Shown piece after piece: positions 54,375 through 63,088 of a DNA stretch of 64,000 bases (position 1 is the stretch's first letter; each line of letters opens with the position of its first letter). Origin of the DNA: Bacteroidota bacterium (GTDB lineage Bacteria > Bacteroidota > Bacteroidia > Chitinophagales > JADJOU01); the NCBI GenBank assembly GCA_016713645.1, contig JADJOU010000004.1:182757-246756 (forward strand). The letters run 5' to 3'. Both the position numbers and the translations under genes were made by a program. The notes under the pieces were generated by a model that saw only the letters and a program-made list of their open reading frames with translations, did not search any database and was not told the DNA's origin.

Positions 54375-54503
54375 ATGGTAGATTATAGCAAACTCACACC
54401 GCCATTGGTCAAGGCCGTTCAAGAATTGTCTAAAGAAAATGATGATTTGAAAAAGGCCATTGAAACCTTGACTAAGCGGTTGGAATTGTTAGAGCAAAAA
54501 TAA
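54375..54503 (+). CDS. 42-residue coiled-coil ORF resembling the end of an S74-type chaperone tail
   Basis: MVDYSKLTPPLVKAVQELSK continues into ENDDLKKAIETLTKRLELLE and ends QK. YSKLTPxLVKAxQE is the usual last segment of the intramolecular chaperone (peptidase S74) of Bacteroidota fibre proteins. Here it stands alone, 78 bases after the Gly-rich surface protein, which itself ends without it. Either a stand-alone trimerisation peptide or a remnant of a lost C-terminus. Confidence 0.5.
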   Translation: MVDYSKLTPPLVKAVQELSKENDDLKKAIETLTKRLELLEQK

Positions 54504-54575
54504 GATTGCTTAAAATTGTTTTGTAGGAAAGATTTTTTGAATTATTGATAATAAAGGGTTCAAAAGCACAATGTG

Positions 54576-55421
54576 CTATGCGCCCTCTATATATTTTTTG
54601 AAATTGTTCAAAATTGCTTGCCATCCATCTCTTTGCATTTCATAAGGGTTTTCATCTTCTCCCTCAAATGATTCTGTTATCACTACGCTTTCATTTTCTT
54701 GTGTAAAATGTACTTGCACTTTGCGACCGTCTTCTAAGGTATATTCAATCCTTTTTCTTGGTTCAACAATCGTATAAATACCCCCAAAATCAAAGCCAAA
54801 ACTTCCATCTTTTGCCTCCATCCTCGTCGAAAATTTGCCCCCAACGCGCAAATCATTTTCTGCTCTTGGAGTATGCCAAGTTTCCGTGGCAACATACCAT
54901 TGACAAATCGATTGGGGCTCATTCCATTTCTCCCAAATGGTATCTATATTAACACGAATGTTTACTTGAATGGTAATTGAAAAGTTCTCTGCCAGCAATT
55001 TTACTTGACCCAATGCCTTTGGAAATGCGGTCTCAATAAAAGAAGCATATTTTTCATAGACATCGTGAATGACTTTTAAATGTACTTTCCCATCTATTTC
55101 CTCCAAATGATAGCGCTCCATGCCGCCTGACCATTCCTTGGCCTCTTCGTCTAGTGGCACTTCTTTAAAGTCATGTATATTGCCAATATGGCTAAACTCC
55201 ATCTTCTCAAAAGGAACATTTCTAGTAACATCGCTATACATGCCTCTTCCATCTGGAGTTAAAAAATGAACGCGACTTCCTTCACGCCAATTATCTGTGA
55301 TGGCATATGATCCTTCACAAAATGCAGCTGTCCATTGACGATAATGATATAAGTCCCAAAGTGCAAACCAAACCTTGGCCTTGCTCGCTTGAATAACAAT
55401 ATTGAATTCTTTGATTAACAT
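54576..55421 (-). CDS. tandem SRPBCC (AHSA1/START-like) domain protein
   Basis: 281 residues with two hot-dog-like SRPBCC domains: residues about 1-140 (NIVIQASKAKVWFALWDLYH; YRQWTAAFCEGS; MERYHLEEIDGKVHLKVIHD) and about 145-281 (ITIQVNIRVNIDTIWEKWNE; QSICQWYVATETWHTPRAEN; RKRIEYTLEDGRKVQVHFTQ; GWQAILNNFKKYIEG). Such proteins bind small hydrophobic ligands; function unknown. A fusion of two related units is seen in other Bacteroidota. Single gene. Confidence 0.85.
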   Translation of the reverse strand: MLIKEFNIVIQASKAKVWFALWDLYHYRQWTAAFCEGSYAITDNWREGSRVHFLTPDGRGMYSDVTRNVPFEKMEFSHIGNIHDFKEVPLDEEAKEWSGGMERYHLEEIDGKVHLKVIHDVYEKYASFIETAFPKALGQVKLLAENFSITIQVNIRVNIDTIWEKWNEPQSICQWYVATETWHTPRAENDLRVGGKFSTRMEAKDGSFGFDFGGIYTIVEPRKRIEYTLEDGRKVQVHFTQENESVVITESFEGEDENPYEMQRDGWQAILNNFKKYIEGA

Positions 55422-55497
55422 ATTTATAATGTTTAATCAAATGTAATTTTTTTTTTCGCAATTACAAAGTTCGTGCTAAAAAAATCTAGATCGTCTC

Positions 55498-57108
55498 CTA
55501 TTGCTCAATGATAAAATCTTGCATCACGCGCTCTGAAGGTGTTTCAAGAACAATTATGCAATGCCCATTGACATGTTTATCGCGAACATGATATTCAAGG
55601 GTGTTTTCTCCTGATTTAACTGATTTATAGAGCTTTGATTCGATTCTTTGCCCTTCTATATTGTATAAGCTCAACGTTAGATCAGCACTCTTTTCTAAAT
55701 TAAACTGAATCTTGAAATTTCCCTTATTGGGATTTGGATATACTTGTAAATGCAATGTGCTCAAACTTTTATTATTCACAATATGTGAGACATCACTCGC
55801 TTTCTTAATAATAAATACTTTGAAAATTTGACTGCTTGAACTGCTTGGCATGCCTGCATTGCTAAAGAATACATTGGCAGCTGTACTGCTAATTCCGCCA
55901 TAGATATAGCCCACTAAAGTGGTATCTGCTTTCAATTCATCGAGCTTAATCACTTCATTCTTGTAATGTTTAACGTAATTATTGAGTATAAATTCTGCAC
56001 TTGCGCCTAATAAACTGGGCATTTCAATCGGTAGTTTGTATTCCACCATCTTTCCAGTGGAATCTCTCGTCACTCTTGCTATGGTCTTTACAAATGGAAC
56101 ATTATCATCTTTAATAAGCACGCCTGCGCTATCGTAGAATTGTGCGATTCCTCCAAAAAAAATAGTGTGCATTTCATTTTTTGAATGGGAATAAATTGGA
56201 ATGACTGGACAATGGTAATGATTGTAATGCTGCTGAAAGGTATTGTTCACGACATATGAGGCACTGTCTATATTGACGCAATTCAAAAAAGGCAAATCGA
56301 CGGTGGGTTGAAATACACCAGAAAATGCAGTAATTCCCTCTTCTCGATTGGGTAATATCTGACTTACCGCATTATAGTCTCTTCTGCGAAGATTAACGGC
56401 ATCAGTTATTGCTGGTAAATGTGTTATGGCAATATTTGTTCCATCGTCAGTGAGATTGAATTTTCGAATGGCATTGGTATAAACCTGTGTATAGGTTGGA
56501 TTGCCCATGGGATTGTAGTTTCCATCAAATTTATTGCCACCTACAAGATAATAGGTCGAATTGATTTTTTTGAGATGTCCGCCCGTTACAGCGAATTGAA
56601 TATCATTTTTCTGTCTGAAAAAAGGGGTAATAGATGTACCATTGATTACAGCTTGTATGACTGCCGGCACATCAACAGCGATTAAACTGCCAAATGTCTT
56701 TCGCGAACTGCTTGCAGCATTGTATCCATACCCACCTATAATGTATAAATAATCTCCTTCTTGATGAAATTCCATATTGGTAGAACTCAATTGTTCTTGC
56801 ATATCTATGGAAAGGCCAGTCAAGGGTGCTGTCCATTTTTGCAAGGTGTTTGGATCGACTACAATCAATTGATTGTTGTTGCCCGCAACATCAAATGCAG
56901 CAAAAGGTTGACGCTTGTGTAAACCGTCTAGCCTTCCGCCGATGATCAGCCACTTTCCATTGTTTTGTCCAAATGCATAGGATTGAAGACCTCCAATACC
57001 ACTTATATTCACAGGTTCTAGTTGAATATTGAATGGATCATTTTGTGCAAATAGCGCGATATGAATTGCGAAAAAAAGCAGAATTGAGATGGAGCGAAAT
57101 GTTTTCAT
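55498..57108 (-). CDS. secreted kelch-like protein with T9SS type A sorting domain
   Basis: 536 residues: signal peptide (ILLFFAIHIALFAQ), kelch-like beta-propeller features (YAFGQNNGKWLIIGGRLDGL, YLYIIGGYGYNAASSSRKTF, YYLVGGNKFDG). The C-terminal sorting domain starts at LQVYPNPNKGNFKIQFNLEK and continues with LTLSLYNIEGQRIE to the end DFIIEQ. A surface-exposed beta-propeller; binding partner unknown. Frame intact. Confidence 0.8.
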   Translation of the reverse strand: MKTFRSISILLFFAIHIALFAQNDPFNIQLEPVNISGIGGLQSYAFGQNNGKWLIIGGRLDGLHKRQPFAAFDVAGNNNQLIVVDPNTLQKWTAPLTGLSIDMQEQLSSTNMEFHQEGDYLYIIGGYGYNAASSSRKTFGSLIAVDVPAVIQAVINGTSITPFFRQKNDIQFAVTGGHLKKINSTYYLVGGNKFDGNYNPMGNPTYTQVYTNAIRKFNLTDDGTNIAITHLPAITDAVNLRRRDYNAVSQILPNREEGITAFSGVFQPTVDLPFLNCVNIDSASYVVNNTFQQHYNHYHCPVIPIYSHSKNEMHTIFFGGIAQFYDSAGVLIKDDNVPFVKTIARVTRDSTGKMVEYKLPIEMPSLLGASAEFILNNYVKHYKNEVIKLDELKADTTLVGYIYGGISSTAANVFFSNAGMPSSSSSQIFKVFIIKKASDVSHIVNNKSLSTLHLQVYPNPNKGNFKIQFNLEKSADLTLSLYNIEGQRIESKLYKSVKSGENTLEYHVRDKHVNGHCIIVLETPSERVMQDFIIEQ

Positions 57109-57242
57109 AATTATAATTTTAACAAAATTACGATAAGCAGATTATAAACTCTGTAACAGGAGTTACATACTGCCAAACAAAAGCTTTTGTTGAAAAAGTG
57201 AAAATCTCGATAGGTGAAGCGAGAACCGGAAAACAATAATGA

Positions 57243-58165
57243 TTAATTCTTGCCGCTCAAGAGATACATGACTGCCATTCTAATTGCAACGCCATTTTCC
57301 ACTTGTTGTAAGATAATGGATTGGTCTGAATCTGCGACATCACTGGTAATCTCCACACCTCTATTGATAGGTCCCGGGTGCATGATGGTGATTTTCTTGG
57401 AGAGCGAGTCGAGTAATTCTCTATCCAAACCATAGAAGAGCGAATATTCTCTCAGCGAGGGAAAATTCTTTACAGAAGCTCGTTCGAGCTGTATGCGCAA
57501 CATATTGGCAACATCGCACCATTCTAAAGTATCTCTTAAATTATAACTCACCTCAACGCCGAGCTCTTCGATATACTTTGGTATTAGGGTAGGAGGCCCG
57601 CACAAGCGCACATTCGCCCCCAATTTTTGCAGACAGAAGATATTGCTGAGTGCTACCCGAGAATGCGTTATGTCGCCCACAATGGCAATTTTCATTCCTT
57701 TGAGGTCGCCGTGTTTTTCTCTAATTGAATAGGCATCTAAAAGCGCTTGGGTCGGATGCTCATGGGTGCCGTCGCCTGCATTGATAATATTTGCCTTGAT
57801 ATGCTTCGATAGAAACTGCGCTGCTCCTGGACTTGAATGTCTCATTACGATCATATCCACTTTCATCGCCAATATATTGTTGACCGTATCGATAAGTGTT
57901 TCCCCTTTAGAAGTAGAGGAAGATGAAGCAGAGAAATTGATGATATCTGCTGACAATCTCTTTTGTGCTAATTCAAAGGAAATACGCGTTCTCGTTGAAT
58001 TTTCAAAGAAAATATTCGCTATCGTAATATCCCTGAGTGAAGGGACTTTTTAACTTGTTGTTGTAAAATATCTTTGAAACGATCTGCTGTTTTGAATATC
58101 GATTGGATATCCTCTTCTGTGATATACTTGATGCCGATTAAATGCTGTTGGCTGAGTGCAGACAT
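57243..58165 (-). CDS. pyrB: aspartate carbamoyltransferase catalytic chain, one frameshift
   Basis: Second step of pyrimidine synthesis. Start ATG 58165 (MSALSQQHLIGIKYITEED), about 307 residues in two frames. The frame changes near 58047, where one G is missing after GTTAAAAAG; it then reads VPSLRDITIANIFFENSTRT, the carbamoyl-phosphate site. HPTQALLDAYSIREKHGDL, IAIVGDITHSRVALSN and MHPGPINRGVEI are standard. The lesion is a single base in an otherwise perfect essential gene, so a base error is likely. Confidence 0.9.
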
Positions 58166-58284
58166 TGTTTAGATTTCGCTTTTTAGGCCTATCTGTATTT
58201 TGGCAAATGTAAGTAAAATAATTTTATCTCAATTTAAAATTGCGAAATGTGCGAATAGCCTTAGGTGAATGAGCACAGTTGAAG

Positions 58285-59283
58285 TCATCTCATCAATTTA
58301 TAAGACATCTCCTTCATCAATTCGTTGTAATTAAAATTGGATAAACCAACACCCTTGCTCTTCATATCGTATTCATGGAGGGTCATGAGGCAATTCTCCA
58401 ATTGTTCGATGGTAAAGTTTTTTACGTAATTGATATGGTCTTTTAGCAGCCAAATTTGTTTTTCGCTCAAGCCCATTGCTGTTGCGAGTGAAGCCTGAGG
58501 AGCATTGGCGCCCGATTTCACTTGGTATAATTCACTATAGAATTTCAATAGAATTGCTGTGACCATCGGCAGAGCAGCCACTTTGGGGTTTTGGCTAAAG
58601 TATTCTACCATGCGATAGACTTTCTCTTTTTGTCGATTGCCCAAGGCGCGCTGAAATTCAAAGACATTATAATCCTTGCTAATTCCGATGTACTTTTCTA
58701 CATCTACATCATCAATGCGCTTAGAGCTTGATTTGTTGACAATTAGTTTTTGTAATTCATTGGATATTTTGCATAAATCTGTGCCCAAAAATTCAATCAA
58801 CATCTTCAATGCCTTTTCTGAAATAGAATAACCATCTGCCTTGATAATGTCTTCAATCCAAGGCCCCAAGTCCTTTTCCTTGATTGGATTGGCTTCAAAA
58901 GTAACGGCATTCTTGAGTATTTTTTCAACCGATTTTTCTGTCTTTTCTTTTTTATAGTTGATGACCAAAACCGTCTGTGGATTGCATTTTGCAAAGTATG
59001 GTGCGAGTTGCTCAAACTTGTCCATCATCTGTGCTTCTTTCAAAAATACCACTTGGCGCTCAGCCATCATCGGCAATCGCAAGCAGTAATCGATGATTTG
59101 GCCAGGCGTAGAATCCTTGCCATAGAGTGTTGTTTGATTAAAGGATTTCTCTGATTCCGTTAAAGCATGGGCATCTATCGCATCATTGAGTTGATCGATA
59201 TAATAACTCTCTGCACCATGAAAGAAATACACGGGAGAAAATTTTTTTGCTTTAATATCTTTGAGAATCTCGTTGAACGTCAT
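58285..59283 (-). CDS. holA: DNA polymerase III subunit delta
   Basis: Clamp-loader subunit that opens the sliding clamp. Read from ATG 59283 (MTFNEILKDIKAKKFSPVYF) it has 332 residues. Signature: FSPVYFFHGAESYYIDQLND at the start, MMAERQVVFLKEAQMMDKFE, the Bacteroidota-type middle LVINYKKEKTEKSVEKIL, and LLKDHINYVKNFTIEQLENC near the end. It lies in frame with terC upstream so that no stop separates the two. A TATATTTG element ends 4 nt before this ATG, so holA can be expressed alone from a leaderless mRNA. Confidence 0.88.
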   Translation of the reverse strand: MTFNEILKDIKAKKFSPVYFFHGAESYYIDQLNDAIDAHALTESEKSFNQTTLYGKDSTPGQIIDYCLRLPMMAERQVVFLKEAQMMDKFEQLAPYFAKCNPQTVLVINYKKEKTEKSVEKILKNAVTFEANPIKEKDLGPWIEDIIKADGYSISEKALKMLIEFLGTDLCKISNELQKLIVNKSSSKRIDDVDVEKYIGISKDYNVFEFQRALGNRQKEKVYRMVEYFSQNPKVAALPMVTAILLKFYSELYQVKSGANAPQASLATAMGLSEKQIWLLKDHINYVKNFTIEQLENCLMTLHEYDMKSKGVGLSNFNYNELMKEMSYKLMR

Positions 59284-60054
59284 AAAGCAAATATAGCTTA
59301 AATCTTCATCTTCTTGCCATCTCGCTCCAAAAGATTTTTGCAATTTCATATTGAGCATCTCAACAGCTAAAGAGAAGAAAATAGAGAAATAAACTAGATC
59401 TTTAGACACTTCAACATGCACGCCTTCTAAAATCAATACCGCACCAATCAATAATAAGAATGAAAGCGCAAGCATTTGTAAACTCGGATGTTTATTGATA
59501 AATTCGCTGACCACTCCGCTGAATTGCATAATGATTAAGCTAGAGAATATTACGCCACCCATCATCACATAGATATCTTTGGTGAGTCCAATGGCGGTGA
59601 TGATTGTATCCACGGAAAACACTAAATTGATAATGCAAATTTCAATGATGGTGGAAAAGAAAGATTTTACATGCTTGTTATGTTCTTTATGGGCACTATC
59701 TTCTAATTTTTCAAGAATTTCTTGTACCGTTTTATAAATTAAAAATATCCCTCCACCAATGAGGATAAGGTCTTTGCCTGATAGATGAAATTCATGAGCA
59801 AGCAATGTGAAATTTGCGATGGGCTCTTGCAATTGCAAGATGAGTTTAATTCCAAACAAGAGAACAATTCGAATGCCCATGGCGATGAGCAATCCCAAAC
59901 TTCGCGCTCTCTTCTGTTGACTTTTCGGTAGTTTATCTGAAACTAAGGAGATAAAGATGATATTGTCGATACCTAAGATAATCTCCATGAAAGTGAGGGT
60001 TACAATGGAAACCCATGCGGCAGGAGAGGTAAAGGTGGCTAAAAACTCGTTCAT
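59284..60054 (-). CDS. TerC-family integral membrane protein, C-terminus runs into holA
   Basis: About 257 residues from ATG 60054 (MNEFLATFTSPAAWVSIVTL). TerC signatures: MEIILGIDNIIFISLVSDKL, the membrane Asp motif, and FSVDTIITAIGLTKDIYVMM, then FFSLAVEMLNMKLQKSFGAR. In relatives the protein stops soon after EMLNMK; here the frame passes into holA. In the frame shifted by two bases near 59310 the text reads ARDGKKMKI and meets a TAA at 59298-59300, so the fusion may be an artefact of a lost GA. TerC proteins help load metals onto exported proteins, for example Mn. Confidence 0.82.
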
Positions 60055-60131
60055 AAATTGATTCTTTCGGAGGCGCAAAAATAGAATAATGTATAGAAAA
60101 TCACTGATAAATTCACGATTTGGACAAAATA

Positions 60132-60169
60132 AAAAAAATGCATAAGTCTTTCGAAATATGCGTTTTTTT
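60132..60169. terminator. Rho-independent terminator after icd
   Basis: ATGCATA and TATGCGT form the stem with flanking A and T runs (AAAAAAAA before, TTTTTTT after). It lies 19 bases past the icd stop on the minus strand; it could work in both directions. Confidence 0.65.
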
Positions 60170-60187
60170 ATTCAACTTAAAATGGTC

Positions 60188-61415
60188 TTATCCCAATCTC
60201 AGTTTTAAATTCTGATCGATCGCATCTAAGAACTCCTCTGTATAGAGATAGTGCTCACCGTGATTGACTTTATTTCCATGAATACAAACAGCCAAATCCT
60301 TGGTCATTTTCCGCTCTCAACGGTGTCTATACAAACTTGTTCGAGGGTGTTGCAGAAGTTTACCAATTCTTGGTTGCCGTCTTTTTGCCTCTAAATTCCA
60401 AACCTCTTGTCCATGCGAAGATCGATGCAATTGGATTCGTCGATGTTCTTTTACCCGCTTGGTGATCTCTATAATGCCTTGTTACTGTGCCGTGTGCTGC
60501 TTCTGCTTCCATCGTCTCTCCATCTGGTGTGATCAAAACGGATGTCATCAATCCCAATGAGCCAAAGCCTTGAGCGACAGTATCTGACTGAACATCGCCG
60601 TCGTAGTTTTTACAAGCCCAAACGAAATTTCCATTCCACTTCAACGCACTTGCGACCATATCATCAATCAATCTATGTTCGTAAACGATGCCAGCTGCTT
60701 CGAATTGAGATTTATAGTCTGCTTGATAAATTTCTTCGAAGATATCCTTAAATCGACCATCGTATTTTTTTAAGATGGTATTCTTTGTAGATAAATAGAG
60801 CGGCCATTTTTTAGAAAGGGCTACTTTGAAACAAGAATGCGCGAAGCCTTTAATCGATTCGTCTGTATTGTACATCGCCATCGCAACGCCATCGCCTTTA
60901 AAATTAAATACTTCGAAATTTTGTGGAGCGCTTCCATCTTCAGGAGTAAAGGTCATGGTCAACTTGCCTTTCCCTTTAATTACAGTGTCAGTCGCTCTGT
61001 ATTGATCTCCAAATGCATGTCTTCCAACGATAATTGGCGCTGTCCAGTTTGTGACCAATCTAGGGACGTTGCTCATCACGATTGGCTCTCTGAAAACCGT
61101 TCCATCTAAGATATTTCGGATGGTTCCATTTGGCGATTTCCACATTTGCTTTAAATTGAACTCTTTAACCCTTGCTTCATCTGGCGTAATCGTAGCACAT
61201 TTAATGCCCACACCATATTGTTTTATAGCATTTGCTGAGTCAATTGTCACTTGATCATTGGTCTGATCTCTATATTCCATACCCAAATCAAAATATTTGA
61301 TATCCACCTCCAAATAAGGCAAGATGAGTTTATCTTTGATAAACTTCCAAATTATTCGAGTCATTTCGTCGCCATCAAGCTCTACGACAGGGTTTGCTAC
61401 TTTAATCTTTTGCAT
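60188..61415 (-). CDS. icd: NADP-dependent isocitrate dehydrogenase, one frameshift near the end
   Basis: TCA-cycle enzyme giving 2-oxoglutarate, about 408 residues. From 61415: ANPVVELDGDEMTRIIWKFI, PNGTIRNILDGTVFREPIVM, LISTMVASALKWNGNFVWAC-type text and AAHGTVTRHYRDHQAGKRTS. The frame ends falsely in GKKTATKNW; with one A removed near 60378 it continues DGNQELVNFCNTLEQVCIDT and ESGKMTKDLAVCIHGNKVNH to a TAA at 60188. This is the eukaryote-like homodimeric IDH group. Probably intact in the organism. Confidence 0.93.
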
Positions 61416-61641
61416 ATGATATTCTTTTATTTGTTATAAAAATACGGTGAACTCTATTCAAATTCGGGTGCGAAAATAGAAGATTTTTTTTTGTGCTGAA
61501 CGAAAAGTCTAAAGGCTGCGCATATGGATGTTTATCAATATATTATCAAGTCTTTTCTGACAATCAAAATGCTTACTAGGAAATATTGGCTAATTTTTGA
61601 AATATTTTCCCCATTTATCGATATAAACTTAAATTTACCCA

Positions 61642-62208
61642 ATGAATGATATAATCCGAATCACTCAATTTATGTACGATAATGCGCATGAGCTTGAAAT
61701 AAAAAGCGCAGAGTCTTGGGATCGCGACTTGTTTCTCTCTAAGAATTATACGAATGAGAATAGACCCAATGAATTTGGCCTCTTTTGGATATTATCTGAT
61801 TTTGATCAGGACAATTTTAATTATGAAGAAATTCACCATAGAACAAGAAAGAATCCAGATTTTGAATCATTGATAGCAGAAAATAAAAGAATTTTTGGGG
61901 AGGAATTAATCAATCATGCCGATGGATTGAGGGTAGTTTTTGTTGGTCAAGCCGACAATGTCATGAATCGTCTGCGCTGCCATTTTTTTACCAATAACAA
62001 TACGACTTTCTCCCTCTATATCACACGATACCGCCTTGCCCAATGTCATTGGAAAATCAAATACTTTTCATTTAAAGATTTGGGGAAAATTCAGGACGAA
62101 CGGCTAAGAGATATTGCGAATAATTTATTCAGAAATACGCGCGGTCGATTTTTTATTGAAAATACTTGGAGATCTATTTATGGTTGGCCAATCTTGAATA
62201 AAGTCTAG
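61642..62208 (+). CDS. hypothetical protein, GIY-YIG-like features
   Basis: 188 residues with no confident family. LRVVFVGQADNVMNRLRCHF resembles the GIY-YIG nuclease core pattern (V-x-x-G-Q-A-x-N-V-x-x-R-L-x-x-H), followed by YRLAQCHWKIKYFSF, but the GIY and YIG tripeptides themselves are absent. It ends FFIENTWRSIYGWPILNKV. Leaderless-type context: TAAATTTA lies 5 nt before the ATG. Divergent from icd and convergent with the SAM-hydrolase family gene, 6 bases between the stops. Confidence 0.45.
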   Translation: MNDIIRITQFMYDNAHELEIKSAESWDRDLFLSKNYTNENRPNEFGLFWILSDFDQDNFNYEEIHHRTRKNPDFESLIAENKRIFGEELINHADGLRVVFVGQADNVMNRLRCHFFTNNNTTFSLYITRYRLAQCHWKIKYFSFKDLGKIQDERLRDIANNLFRNTRGRFFIENTWRSIYGWPILNKV

Positions 62209-62214
62209 TCCTTT

Positions 62215-62982
62215 TTATTGAAAATCAATCAACATTTCACTCCCGAAACCCAGACTGAAAAGCTGTGCCAGTTTTGCCTTATTCATGCACAACTCTAAAT
62301 GTCCAGCATCATTCACGATGCAGCACAATTCATTTTCATGGACTTGCGCATAAGAAGCACTAATTCGGTTTACTGTAAACTGGCGCTGGATGGAGATTTC
62401 AAACCTTCTGCCATTTCTAAATTTTTCAAATTGCTCAAAATCGATATTGAGTATGGCATTTGAATATTGATCGACATAAATGACCGAAACATGCACGGTA
62501 TCACCTGTAATGATGGGGTTGAAGGTCTGCGATTGCATATAATTGGTGGACTCACTTCCAATATTTGCTTCATTAATCAATCGATCCGCTACGTGAATAA
62601 ATAAATCTTGCATATTTAAAAAGCGCAAATCCTCTTCTGCATAGGGCAATTTAAAGACAGGGTATTTATAGCAATCGGGGAAAATTAGACTGATCATTCC
62701 ATTATCAGGCATCACAAAATATTGATTGTCTCGCTGTATCCAAATCAACTGCATATTGCCTCCTGCGTGGTCTACATCGATAAGATGGATGGTATTTTCT
62801 AAACAGTGCTTTTTAATACTCTTAACGAATAATGCAGCTTCAATGATATTATATGGGCTGACAGAATGCGAAATATCCAATACGGGAATATTGCCAAATC
62901 GCTGCATCAATTTAGCCTTGAATGCCGCCACGTAGTGGTCTTTTATTCCATAATCTGTCGTAAGTGAAATAATTGCTTGCAT
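62215..62982 (-). CDS. SAM hydroxide adenosyltransferase family protein (DUF62)
   Basis: Start chosen at 62982 (MQAIISLTTDYGIKDHYVAA), 255 residues. The family (SAM hydrolases related to fluorinase/chlorinase) is recognised by TTDYGIKDHYVAAFKAKLMQ, LDISHSVSPYNIIEAALFVK, VMPDNGMISLIFPD and VIYVDQYSNAILNIDFEQF. The usual GRDxFAPAAA-type loop reads NMQDLFIHVADRLINE, missing the Arg. The reaction hydrolyses S-adenosylmethionine to adenosine and methionine in characterised members. Divergent from phoH. Confidence 0.82.
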   Translation of the reverse strand: MQAIISLTTDYGIKDHYVAAFKAKLMQRFGNIPVLDISHSVSPYNIIEAALFVKSIKKHCLENTIHLIDVDHAGGNMQLIWIQRDNQYFVMPDNGMISLIFPDCYKYPVFKLPYAEEDLRFLNMQDLFIHVADRLINEANIGSESTNYMQSQTFNPIITGDTVHVSVIYVDQYSNAILNIDFEQFEKFRNGRRFEISIQRQFTVNRISASYAQVHENELCCIVNDAGHLELCMNKAKLAQLFSLGFGSEMLIDFQ

Positions 62983-63088
62983 AATTGAATTCCGAATGTG
63001 CAATGATAATAACAAATGTGAATAAATTTATCGGATATCACTTATCTATTTGTTTTATATTTCAATTTTAAAACAAAAACTTACGAAA

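Noticed and set aside
50913..54503. Prophage tail-fibre region
   Set aside because: The GIGTxxP and S74-like parts resemble phage fibres, but there are no capsid, terminase, integrase or lysis genes. Such surface proteins are common in Bacteroidota.
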